This document shows positions 51,906-59,835 of a stretch of 64,000 nucleotides of DNA, in pieces. Origin of the DNA: JAIQFV01 sp041494885 (GTDB lineage: Bacteria; Acidobacteriota; Terriglobia; JAIQFV01); the NCBI GenBank assembly GCA_041494885.1, contig JBGQBO010000010.1, positions 71,438 to 135,437 of the forward strand. The letters are read 5' to 3'. The notes beneath the pieces were generated by a model. That model was not told the origin of the DNA. It did no database searches and was given only the letters and a program-made list of their open reading frames with translations. The translations under genes and the position numbers were made by a program. Position 1 is the stretch's first letter, and each line of letters begins with the position of its first letter.

Positions 51906-52679
51906 TCACTGGTTTGCGGTCAAAACTTCAACGAGATGTAAGGCTTTGAGTCGCGATCCGGTCTTTCTCAATCCGCCGGCAATATTCATCAGGCATCCCG
52001 CGTCGCAGGCGACCACAGCTTCCGCACCGCTCGACTCAATGGCACGGATCTTGTCTTCCATCATGGACCGGCTTACTTCGGGATAAATCACGCTGAACAC
52101 GCCGCCGAAGCCACAACAGGTCTGTTCACCCTCCAACGGCACCAGTTCCAGGCCACGCACATTCTTGAGAAGGGTCTTGGGTTCATCGACTACGCCCAAC
52201 CCGCGCAGCAAGTGACAGGAGGCATGGTAAGTGACTTTGTGGGGATAGTGGGCTGCCAGATCGGTAACGTGCAGTTCCTTGACCAGGAACTCGCTGAGCT
52301 CTCGCACGCGGGCCGCCACTTCCAAAGCGCGCTTGTGCTCAGGCGTTCCAGCGGGAAAAAGCTCCGGATAATGATGCCGGACGAGGTCGACGCAGGAGCC
52401 CGAAGGAGATACGATGAAGCCTTCTGTGCGGGAAAAAATGTCCAGCCATTTGCGTGCCACGACTCGCGCCTCATTTTGGAAGCCACTGTTGAAGAAGGGT
52501 TGGCCGCAACAGGTTTGCGCTTCCGGAAACTCCACTTGCATGCCGAGGCGCTCCAACAGCTCGACTGTCCGTTCCACGACCGTGGGGAAAAACTGCTCCG
52601 CCAAGCAGGTGATAAACAGTTGAATTTTCGCCGCCATAGTGCGACCGGGCTCTTGAGGCTTGGGATTTACCAGCGCCAT
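51906..52679 (-). CDS. lutA: Lactate utilisation protein A (CCG-domain)
   Basis: A 257-aa LutA/YkgE-family protein with two cysteine-rich CCG motifs: TCCGQPFFNSGFQNEAR (about 58-73) and TCCGFGGVFSV (about 187-197). The first gene of the cluster. Together LutABC oxidises L-lactate to pyruvate at the membrane. First Met at 52679; a start at the internal MAAKIQL is possible. A broken antitoxin-like fragment lies upstream. Confidence 0.94.
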   Translation of the reverse strand: MALVNPKPQEPGRTMAAKIQLFITCLAEQFFPTVVERTVELLERLGMQVEFPEAQTCCGQPFFNSGFQNEARVVARKWLDIFSRTEGFIVSPSGSCVDLVRHHYPELFPAGTPEHKRALEVAARVRELSEFLVKELHVTDLAAHYPHKVTYHASCHLLRGLGVVDEPKTLLKNVRGLELVPLEGEQTCCGFGGVFSVIYPEVSRSMMEDKIRAIESSGAEAVVACDAGCLMNIAGGLRKTGSRLKALHLVEVLTANQ

Positions 52680-52749
52680 TTAAACACAGGTTGTACATTC
52701 GGGCAAGTACATGAAGCAGCTTTGTCGTTAGCACAGGATATGTCCGGTG

Positions 52750-52869
52750 CAAATAGCTCGCCGCAACAGGATGACCGTGTCTCAAGACGATGACCACTTC
52801 CCCGCCTTCTTCGTCGGAAATCACACTCGATGACCGCCTGCGAAATTCTATGATCGTGACGGTCTTCAT
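52750..52869 (-). pseudogene. Remnant of a Phd/YefM-type antitoxin
   Basis: Starting at ATG 52869 with AGGAG upstream, the frame reads MKTVTIIEFRRRSSSVISD, EGGEVVIVLRHGHPVA and then runs into unrelated sequence and on into lutA. The first ~40 codons follow the Phd/prevent-host-death pattern, but part of the helical region and the C-terminal half are missing. No toxin gene adjoins it. It is probably a decayed antitoxin gene lying between the lut promoter area and lutA. Confidence 0.4.
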
Positions 52870-53235
52870 CTCCTACTCCTTCTTTGTAACCGCATATTAC
52901 TGCGCATTTTTCTGAGCGTACTGTCAAATCGTCGGTCGATGCAGGCCAAGGATCCATGTATGGATTGCCCGCGCTCGCCCCCCTTCTACTGCGGCAGGTT
53001 CCCCGGGTCCTGAGCTTCCCATCTCCAGCGACCATGACAACCCTGCTCCACTCTTGAGAATCCAAGGCAGCATAACGAAGGAATCGGCATCGGCAGTTTC
53101 GCGGGCCTCTTTACGTGCATCTTTCGGACCGGAGTCAGGTTGAAGCTGCTGTCAAAGCCCTCGCGGAAACCCCCTCGAGCGTTTTTCCGTAGGTTCTATG
53201 GATTCGCCACCACGATGATGGCAAAAGGAGAGTCT
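52870..53235. other. Divergent intergenic region
   Basis: Lies between the antitoxin remnant (-) and the secreted protein gene (+). No promoter pair was identified with confidence. The frame that extends from 53140 into this region has no ribosome binding site. Confidence 0.35.
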
Positions 53236-54741
53236 GTGACACGTTGTGCCCGCCTTTTTTTCGCATGGATCCTGTTGGCAAGCACCTCCTCGATTGTTTT
53301 CGCACAGTCTCCTCAACGCCTTGTCGGTGACTACATCAAAGCCCTCGGGGGCGCCAAAGCACTGCGGAGTATCACGAGCACCACCCTGACCGGAAGGATT
53401 GTCGATCACACCAAAAATGAGACCGGATCCTACCGGCTCCACTTGAAGGCGCCGAATCAAATCTACACGGAGATTCTCTGGCCACGGACCCGGTGGAGCG
53501 AAGGGTTTAATGGGAAATCCGCGTGGCGCCAGGACCCCGACACCGGCTTAAGCACCCTGACGGGACCTGAGGGCACGCGGCTGAAGACGATCGCCGCATT
53601 CCGCAACGATCATTTGCTCTCCAGCAAGAAGGAGAAAACACGGCTTCGTTTCCTGGGGCGCGAAGAAGTAAACGGTTCGGGAGTCAACGCGATTGAGGTG
53701 ACCACGCGGGCCGGTCTCAAATACACGCTTTGTTTCGATGTGAAGACCTCCCTGTTGATTGCTGAAAGGGATTCTCTGGCGGGCGAATCCCGGGAGCTGT
53801 TTCTTTCCGATTATCGTATGGTGGACGGCGTCAGGGAGCCCTTCCGGCTCTCCTGGAAGGAAGGCTCCAGATCCTTTGACGTGACTCTCACCGGGGTAAG
53901 CCACAATACAGTGACCGCGGATGGGCTGTTCGATATTCCCAAGATATCTTCAGACACGATCCCCGACATCGCGTCCCTGTTGGAGGCGGTGACCGCGAAT
54001 CAGAAACATCTTGAAGACATTGTCGAGAACTACACCTACACGGAATCCAGTCGCGAACTCGAAGTCGACAAGAAGGGCACCATCAAGGACAAATCCGAGG
54101 AGGAATCCGAGGTATTCTACGTCCAGGGCAATGAGGTCAAGAGACTCATCCAGAAGGACGGGCGCGAATTAAACCCGGGGGAGCAGAAAAAGGAGCAGGA
54201 GCGTGTAACCAAGGAGATTCGGGAAATCGAAGAGCGTCACAAGAAAGAAGCGGAACAGGAGAAGCGGGGAAAGAAAAAGAATGATGAAAACCAGGTGACA
54301 ATATCCTCTTTCCTCAAGGCCTCCCGGTTTGTCAATCCCCGGCGAGAGCGCTTCCGGGGACAAGAGGTGGTCGTCTTTGACTTCGAGCCGAAGCCCGGCG
54401 TCAAACCCCAGACCCGTGGAGAAAGCCTCGTCCAGAAGCTGGTCGGTGTCGTCTGGATAGATGAGCACGCAAGGCAGGTGGCGCGATTGGAAGCGCGACT
54501 CAGTGATTCCTTCAAGGTGGCCGGGGGGATGCTGGTCACGATCCTCCCCGGGTCAGCCTTTGTTTTCGAACAGGAACTGGTCAACAATGAAGTCTGGTTG
54601 CCGTCCAACGCGGAAGTCAACATTTCGGGAAAGTTCCTGTTGTTCAAGAGCGCCTCCGTAAATCTGATCCTTCATTACAGCCAGTACAAGAAATTCAATA
54701 TTGAGATGCTGTCCGACATCAAGAGTCCCACCAAAGACTAA
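53236..54741 (+). CDS. Secreted hypothetical protein with LolA-like fold segments
   Basis: A 501-aa exported protein. GTG 53236 with AAAGGAGAG three nt upstream is preferred over in-frame codons from 53140. A signal peptide (RCARLFFAWILLASTSSIVFA) ends near Gln-Ser. The N-terminal part (LVGDYIKALGGAKALRSITST, TGSYRLHLKAPNQIYTEI) resembles LolA/LolB-like or outer-membrane lipoprotein-sorting domains. A charged coiled-coil stretch (about residues 305-355; Glu/Lys/Arg rich) follows, then a second beta domain (VVVFDFEPKPGVKPQTRGE, VGVVWIDEHARQVARLEAR, LFKSASVNLILHYSQYKKF). Function unknown. Confidence 0.7.
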   Translation: MTRCARLFFAWILLASTSSIVFAQSPQRLVGDYIKALGGAKALRSITSTTLTGRIVDHTKNETGSYRLHLKAPNQIYTEILWPRTRWSEGFNGKSAWRQDPDTGLSTLTGPEGTRLKTIAAFRNDHLLSSKKEKTRLRFLGREEVNGSGVNAIEVTTRAGLKYTLCFDVKTSLLIAERDSLAGESRELFLSDYRMVDGVREPFRLSWKEGSRSFDVTLTGVSHNTVTADGLFDIPKISSDTIPDIASLLEAVTANQKHLEDIVENYTYTESSRELEVDKKGTIKDKSEEESEVFYVQGNEVKRLIQKDGRELNPGEQKKEQERVTKEIREIEERHKKEAEQEKRGKKKNDENQVTISSFLKASRFVNPRRERFRGQEVVVFDFEPKPGVKPQTRGESLVQKLVGVVWIDEHARQVARLEARLSDSFKVAGGMLVTILPGSAFVFEQELVNNEVWLPSNAEVNISGKFLLFKSASVNLILHYSQYKKFNIEMLSDIKSPTKD

Positions 54742-54770
54742 TATGCGCGCTTGTCCCCTGGCGGGAGACG

Positions 54771-54935
54771 TTACGGTTTCTCCTCTCTGAATCCTCGCGA
54801 AAGCCCTCCCAGGACCACCAGGGCAATCGCAAAGACGTATGAACTGGTCAATAGGGTGATGGTCTTGGTGAAGAGCAGGATCGCGAGGATTAAGCAGATT
54901 CCTAAGAATAGAGACGCCGCAGTCTTCTTGTTCAT
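54771..54935 (-). CDS. Small membrane protein, 54 aa
   Basis: ATG 54935 is preceded by AAGGAGGGAGAAGGGC, a very strong ribosome binding site. The product MNKKTAASLFLGICLILAIL continues with TKTITLL and a second helix (YVFAIALVVLGGLSRGF), ending FREEKP. Two short membrane helices and a charged tail. No family recognised; the start signal makes it a likely real gene. It follows the hydrolase gene's upstream neighbour on the opposite strand from 53236. Confidence 0.65.
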   Translation of the reverse strand: MNKKTAASLFLGICLILAILLFTKTITLLTSSYVFAIALVVLGGLSRGFREEKP

Positions 54936-54988
54936 GCCCTTCTCCCTCCTTAGTTAGTTTGCATGTCGCGTTCGTCACCCCTCGGTTT

Positions 54989-55798
54989 TTATGAATGCGA
55001 TTGTAACCATCGGCTCACTCGATCGTAGATTTCATTCCGTTCGGGCTCGTTGAAGAGTTCATGGTAAAGGGCGGGATATAGCCCGAACTCCTTGTCGCTC
55101 GACCCGAGACGGATTACGAATTGCCCGGTCGTGGCAGCACTCGCGATTCGATCTTCCCCTCCCTGAAGGATCAGCATCGGAAGGCGGATTCGCGGGGCCG
55201 CCTCCATGACTTCACTCATCGCTTTTGTTGCTTCCGCGAACCACCGAGCGCTGACTCGAAAATTAACGAGCGGATCGGCCGTGTAGGCGGGCGCAATCTC
55301 CGGCGAGCGACTGAGATGGGACGGGTCCAGTCCGTTGTGCAATCGCAGGCGTGGCATCCACTGCGCTGCCATTCGGCCGATCATTAATTTTACGGGAGGG
55401 ATGGGGGCTGCGACCCCAAGAAGCGGGGCTGAGATGACCATCCCATCGACGCGCTCCATGTGTGCCGCCGCGTAGGTGAGCGCGATGAGCCCGCCCATGC
55501 TGTGGCCGATGACAAACAGCCGGCGCGACTGACTCTGGCTTCGCGCGAGGGAGATGAACAGATCCAAGTCCTCCACGTAATCGCTGAAACGGTCTACGTG
55601 TCCCTCCAACCCTTCTGATTTCCCATGCCCACGGTGGTCATAAACGGTGATCGCATAATGCTGCGCGGTCAAGTGCCCGACAAGCGCCTTGTAACGCCCG
55701 CTGTGCTCGCCGAACCCGTGCGCCAGGACAATTTCCGCAGCCGGCTCGGCGTGGGTGTACCTGCGCGTGAAGAGGCGCAGACCCTCCGGGGTGGTCAC
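54989..55798 (-). CDS. Alpha/beta hydrolase (monoacylglycerol-lipase-like)
   Basis: A 269-aa serine hydrolase. IVLAHGFGEHSGRYKAL is the oxyanion-hole region, FVIGHSMGGLIAL the nucleophile elbow (GHSMG), LQGGEDRIAS holds the catalytic Asp and LYHELFNEPERNEIY the His. The arrangement is that of bacterial monoacylglycerol lipases (Hydrolase_4). A small GTG or ATG start is given; no signal peptide. Confidence 0.92.
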   Translation of the reverse strand: MTTPEGLRLFTRRYTHAEPAAEIVLAHGFGEHSGRYKALVGHLTAQHYAITVYDHRGHGKSEGLEGHVDRFSDYVEDLDLFISLARSQSQSRRLFVIGHSMGGLIALTYAAAHMERVDGMVISAPLLGVAAPIPPVKLMIGRMAAQWMPRLRLHNGLDPSHLSRSPEIAPAYTADPLVNFRVSARWFAEATKAMSEVMEAAPRIRLPMLILQGGEDRIASAATTGQFVIRLGSSDKEFGLYPALYHELFNEPERNEIYDRVSRWLQSHS

Positions 55799-55963
55799 GT
55801 ATTCGTCGTGGGATTGCAGGGGCGGTAATCCTCCTCCGTGTGAAGGGTCCGGCTACTCCCGATCCATCGGATGGTGCGTGGGAAATTGTAAAAAGTATCA
55901 GATTAGCTAAGGAATGGCTTCATGGGGTGCCGGAATTATCCTCTAACTGTTTGCGGGAGCAAC

Positions 55964-56434
55964 TCAGAAGAAAAGAGGCACCATGCGTTTTGTGCGCACC
56001 ATATAGTGCCGATACTCCGGATAGCGTTCGGCGATGAGCCGTTCCTCACACAGCATTCGAACCATCGCCCCCGCCAGCAAGAGAATTCCCATGGATATCG
56101 AAAACAGAGACCAGTGGGCCACGATGCCAGCCCATCCAAACAAGGAGGCAGCCGTGTAAATCGGATGGCGGATGAAGGCGTAGGGACCCGTGGTCACCAG
56201 CCCACCTTCGGTCGGACCGGCACTGGCGTGAAAACTGCGGAATCCGAATGTCTTCCGTGCCCACATCATCAGGAGAATCGCACATGCCTGGACGGCAATC
56301 ACCACAGGCGAGGCCGAGATGAGTGACTTGGCGGAAATCAGGCCGACCAATGCCAGCACCATGACCCCAAGTCCCAATACCGAGAGAGTCTTCAACATCG
56401 GTGGATTCTCAACCCTGACGCGCAATTTTGACAT
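55964..56434 (-). CDS. Isoprenylcysteine-methyltransferase-like membrane protein
   Basis: A 156-aa protein starting at ATG 56434 (frame extends to 56488). Four helices are followed by the ICMT/DUF1295-type motif TTGPYAFIRHPIYTAASLFGW and EERLIAERYPEYRHYMVRT, the phospholipid/isoprenylcysteine methyltransferase signature. Substrate in bacteria unknown. Lies after the tRNA-binding-domain gene on the same strand. Confidence 0.85.
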   Translation of the reverse strand: MSKLRVRVENPPMLKTLSVLGLGVMVLALVGLISAKSLISASPVVIAVQACAILLMMWARKTFGFRSFHASAGPTEGGLVTTGPYAFIRHPIYTAASLFGWAGIVAHWSLFSISMGILLLAGAMVRMLCEERLIAERYPEYRHYMVRTKRMVPLFF

Positions 56435-56502
56435 TCGAGAACTTCCCCGCGGACACAATCTTTTCCAAGGCCTTAGAGGGCAGGCCATTCGCTGGGTTCG
56501 TA

Positions 56503-56853
56503 TCAGCCCGCCCGGGTGCCGTTGGGAACCGGGCTTTCCGGGACGGCCAGCACCGGTCGAACACCATCGGCGTACCCGATATCAAACAGCATGCCCTCCG
56601 ACAGTTCCCCCAGCATCTTCCGGGCGGCCAGGTTGACCACAAACAGGGCCTGCTTACCCGCTACTTCATGCGGGTTCTGTCGTTCCTGTTTCATCCCGGT
56701 CAGAATGGACCGTTGGAAATCTCCAAAATCGACAATCAATCTGACTAGTTTTGTTGATTGGGGAACCTCTTCCACTCGAAGGATAGTCCCGACGCGAATA
56801 TCCACCTGGTTTAAGAGTTCAATCGGAATGGTCGGTTTGACGGGAGTTGCCAT
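56503..56853 (-). CDS. tRNA-binding-domain protein (CsaA/MetRS C-terminal-like)
   Basis: A 116-aa single OB-fold domain of the EMAPII/tRNA-binding type. Pattern: LLNQVDIRVGTILRVEEVPQSTKLVRLIVDFG, RSILTGMKQ, GKQALFVVNLAARKMLGELSEGMLF. CsaA-like stand-alone domains help protein export or bind tRNA. ATG with GAGGAA upstream. About 70 nt before the ICMT-like gene and 30 nt after the lipoprotein gene; probable small operon. Confidence 0.9.
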   Translation of the reverse strand: MATPVKPTIPIELLNQVDIRVGTILRVEEVPQSTKLVRLIVDFGDFQRSILTGMKQERQNPHEVAGKQALFVVNLAARKMLGELSEGMLFDIGYADGVRPVLAVPESPVPNGTRAG

Positions 56854-56883
56854 GGTTCCTCATGTGAACCCGGATTGGGAGAT

Positions 56884-57405
56884 CTATTTTAACGGTCCCT
56901 TCATCAAGGCAATATCGTCGATCCACACGGTCCCTTTTCCATTAATCACAAGATTCAATTTGATCAGCTCCGGCTTTTGTCCCCTCTGCAAAAAGAAAGG
57001 CGTTTCCATGGTCGTCCAATCCATGGTCCCAGACAGGGGATTCATTAAAGCCCGGGAGAAGTACTCCCCGGTCCCCGGGAACACACACCACATCTCAAGG
57101 TACGTCTGGCCTAACAGATTTCGTGTTTTGAGATGGGCCCGGTAAATGAGCCGGGCGTCTTCGATATTGACATCTTTGATTTCATAAAGCCTGATCGTGG
57201 CAGGCTCCACCGTATCAATTCTCAAGGCGCCATTGCCGTCACTCGAAACACCCTTGTCAAAGGTCACTCCGGATTGGGTCAGAACCCCGTCCATACTCTC
57301 CACGGGGATTGATTTGATCGTCTCCGCGGGGCGACTGGCTTTCTGACAGCCTGCCGCCACTGAGAAAAACAAGATCAATCCCATTACAAAGACGCACTTC
57401 AACAT
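56884..57405 (-). CDS. Putative lipoprotein
   Basis: A 173-aa exported protein from ATG 57405, which follows AAAGGAGGGAGTC. The signal (MLKCVFVMGLILFFSVAAGC) has a good lipobox FSVAAGC. The mature part is a beta-jelly-roll domain (ALRIDTVEPATIRLYEI, ARLIYRAHLKTRNLLGQTYLEMW, LNLVINGKGTVWIDDIAL) typical of carbohydrate-binding-type folds. Function unknown. Confidence 0.75.
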   Translation of the reverse strand: MLKCVFVMGLILFFSVAAGCQKASRPAETIKSIPVESMDGVLTQSGVTFDKGVSSDGNGALRIDTVEPATIRLYEIKDVNIEDARLIYRAHLKTRNLLGQTYLEMWCVFPGTGEYFSRALMNPLSGTMDWTTMETPFFLQRGQKPELIKLNLVINGKGTVWIDDIALMKGPLK

Positions 57406-57619
57406 GACTCCCTCCTTTGAGTGTTGAATCACCCGATTCAGCGAGTGGATCCATATCCCCATCCCAGTGATTGGATAACGAAACTTGCGCCAGAAGGATG
57501 GACTACAGGTTTGAAAGAACGAATACGGATCGGCGGACTCAACGGTTACAGCAAACGGTTCTACTTCTCATCTCCCCGCTTTGAAGGGCTAAGCCTCACC
57601 TAAGAAGGCGGCGGTCTTT

Positions 57620-58474
57620 CTATTCACCGCGCTTAAGGCTGGAATGTTCAGCCAGCATCTTCTGCTGGGCGCGCATCTCGTCCAGCTGACCCTGAAATGC
57701 TTCCTTGCCGATATCGTGCCCGTTATTGATTTTCCCGAAAAGACCCACCACGTCGGAAAAGCCCTCCAGATCTTTTATCCTCTGTGCCTGGGGGGCCGAG
57801 GGTCCCTCTTTCCTGAGCCGGTCAATTCGGGATGCAAGTGCGGAAGCGGGGTCTTTGGAAGCCGCCACGTTTGTGAGATCAGCGATCAGGCCCGCCAAAT
57901 ACTCGGCTTCGGCCTTACGGGAAGCGGTCGCCTTTTCTATTTCGTTGGGATCTCCGATCGCAGTCCGGTCCTCGAACACCACGAGGGAAGGAAAAACTTC
58001 AACCGACAGCGGTATCGCGCCGCCGGATCGAACTGCAAAATTCCTCATGATCTGGCGTGTCGTGTTCGGCGAGAACGTCAAAGAGGGGCTCGCGATTTCC
58101 GGCTGCATTCTTGCAATGGCGAGATTCTTGATGAGATCTTCACTGCCTTCGCTGGGGGCTGTCCTCCCGTCCGCGAATCGAAGGCGCAGTTGGTAGTGGA
58201 AAGCGGTGATCACTTGGCGGGAATTGTTTAGCAATTCGATATCCAGGGACACCCGCGAGGCACCCGAAGGCTGAGTGGAATTGTTCGCAACGCTGAGAGT
58301 GGCCCGCTTCACTTGAAGAGCAGACTCAATGGCGGCGTTGTGAGTCAACGCGGGAGAAGACGGGGCGGGCCGCTTCTCGCCTTGTCCCGCGCCCGGGGAT
58401 TGCAAACAGGGGTCCGCCGATGCGGTCAATGCAAGGGCGAATCCAATCACAATGAATATCAAGTTCTTACTCAT
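57620..58474 (-). CDS. Secreted hypothetical protein
   Basis: A 284-aa protein from ATG 58474 with signal MSKNLIFIVIGFALALTASA. A beta-rich domain follows (LQVKRATLSVANNS, VSLDIELLNNSRQVITAFHYQLRLRF, PLSVEVFPSLVVFEDRTAIG), then a charged helical C-terminal part (KATASRKAEAEYLAGLIADL, IDRLRKEGPSAPQAQRI, FQGQLDEMRAQQKMLAEH). No family recognised. Confidence 0.6.
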   Translation of the reverse strand: MSKNLIFIVIGFALALTASADPCLQSPGAGQGEKRPAPSSPALTHNAAIESALQVKRATLSVANNSTQPSGASRVSLDIELLNNSRQVITAFHYQLRLRFADGRTAPSEGSEDLIKNLAIARMQPEIASPSLTFSPNTTRQIMRNFAVRSGGAIPLSVEVFPSLVVFEDRTAIGDPNEIEKATASRKAEAEYLAGLIADLTNVAASKDPASALASRIDRLRKEGPSAPQAQRIKDLEGFSDVVGLFGKINNGHDIGKEAFQGQLDEMRAQQKMLAEHSSLKRGE

Positions 58475-58530
58475 ATATAAACCTGAAGGTTGCAATTCTG
58501 TTCAGTTCACTCCGTTAAGAAACCGATTAT

Positions 58531-58701
58531 GCGGCTCTGCCGCTCACTATTGCGGAAAGGCTCTGCCTTTCCGAGTGGGAACCCTCTCCATTTATTATTC
58601 TTGGGCGAGGCTCAGCCTCGCCCAAGAATAATAGCAGGGGTTCAACTGGCCGCCTCCGGAAAGCCACAGGCTTTCCGCAATAACAGGCGGCGAAGCCGCA
58701 G
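58531..58701. repeat. Composite palindromic repeat (REPIN-like), left copy
   Basis: Two inverted REP-like arms flank a central palindrome. The left arm contains GCGGCTCTGCCGC and CGGAAAGGCTCTGCCTTTCCG; the right arm, in opposite orientation, contains CGGAAAGCCACAGGCTTTCCG and GCGGCGAAGCCGC, each next to the word TTGCGGAAAG or its complement. The centre (58593-58633) is a perfect palindrome with 20-bp arms and a 1-nt loop containing GGCGAGGCTCAGCCTCGCC. A second copy lies at 59553-59730 on the other side of the transposase gene. Confidence 0.85.
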
Positions 58702-58759
58702 ACTGATTCCCTTCACTCTCTAATCTGCTCGAAATGGCCAAGTCATGTCAAAGAAATTC

Positions 58760-59317
58760 TCATTTCTTCCGCCAGGAGATCAGTTCAAAATCCATCTTCA
58801 CGGGCTCATCCTCTCGGATTGTTCCCGTCCAATACCTCACGCTCGACCAGAGATAATCTTCAGCCCGATCAACTAATCCGGCTCTTACCGGGTTCTGGTG
58901 GATGTAATTCACCTTTTGCATCAGAACGGATTCACTCGTCAACCAAAGCGCGTTGGGGTGATGGTCCCAAAGTGAGTATTTGTAACCCCGGGCCTTTTCA
59001 GCCCCTCTCAATTTGTCCAGGGATTTCTGGCATTTGTTTCTCTTCAAGTATTCAATGATACGGTGGCCGAGGATTCCATCGACAAATCTCAGGATCTCCG
59101 ACGGCTTTTGTGCCGAGTCGGTAATCCAGTGAAGGTGATCCAGCATGAAGACGTATGCAAGTAGTGCAAATCCTCCCGAGATTCGCGCTTCATTGAGAGC
59201 TTTGCAAGCGATGTCTTTGATGCGGTCTGTTCTGAAAACCGGCAGCCGATCCTTTGTGACCGCGGTGAAATAGAGCGCGGGGGTGTCCTTGGAGATTTGG
59301 AAAGTTGGGTTTTTCAT
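58760..59317 (-). CDS. REP-associated tyrosine transposase (RAYT, Y1/IS200-like)
   Basis: A 185-aa Y1-type transposase from ATG 59317 (frame to 59374 upstream). PALYFTAVTKDRLPVF opens it. The HUH-like metal motif is LDHLHWITDS, with the second His kept. Downstream are VLMQKVNYIHQNPVRAGLVDRAEDYLWSSVRYW, the catalytic Tyr and the NPVRAG signature of the REP-associated group. RAYTs mobilise or copy REP sequences as single-stranded DNA. Here the gene is flanked on both sides by composite palindromes, which supports the assignment. Confidence 0.92.
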   Translation of the reverse strand: MKNPTFQISKDTPALYFTAVTKDRLPVFRTDRIKDIACKALNEARISGGFALLAYVFMLDHLHWITDSAQKPSEILRFVDGILGHRIIEYLKRNKCQKSLDKLRGAEKARGYKYSLWDHHPNALWLTSESVLMQKVNYIHQNPVRAGLVDRAEDYLWSSVRYWTGTIREDEPVKMDFELISWRKK

Positions 59318-59552
59318 GGTTTGTTCCAAAGGGGGGATGATTTGTAAAACAGGGGGAAGGATCTCAAAGTCCAATTGCTGACCGGTCTATTCTATCCCAA
59401 ATTGTTGCCGAGAACACTGATTTGATCCTGGTTCTTTGAAAGAACTGCTCTGATTCCTGAGGGACGGATTCTGCGGATTGGCTCTTGATAGCTCCCAATA
59501 CGGAAGCGGCCTGAGTCTGGGCTTTTGGGAGTCAAGCTTTGGATTTCGCTCT

Positions 59553-59730
59553 GCGGCTCCGCCGCCCATTATTGCGGAAAGCCTCTGGCTTTCCGGAGGC
59601 AGGCCAATAAAGAATCTCTCTTCTTATTTTTGTGGCGAGGCTCAGCCTCGCCGAGTGGAAAGAAAAGGAAGGGGGAAGGCCTAGGCTCGGAAAGGCGGGG
59701 CCTTTCCGCAATATTGGGCGGCATAGCCGC
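59553..59730. repeat. Composite palindromic repeat (REPIN-like), right copy
   Basis: Same architecture as the left copy: GCGGCTCCGCCGC, TATTGCGGAAAG, CGGAAAGCCTCTGGCTTTCCGG, then central palindrome GGCGAGGCTCAGCCTCGCC (59634-59652), then CGGAAAGGCGGGGCCTTTCCGC and GCGGCATAGCCGC in inverse order. The central AT-rich arms differ, and the spacing is a little longer. Together with the left copy it brackets the RAYT gene. Confidence 0.85.
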
Positions 59731-59835
59731 TCCCACGTTCAAGGATGGAATTTAAACCTGACTCTTGCCAAGCTTCCTGCAACCAGCCCGGGTGCCTGCT
59801 CTACGACATCCAATTATCGGCAGGGTCCCCAACTG

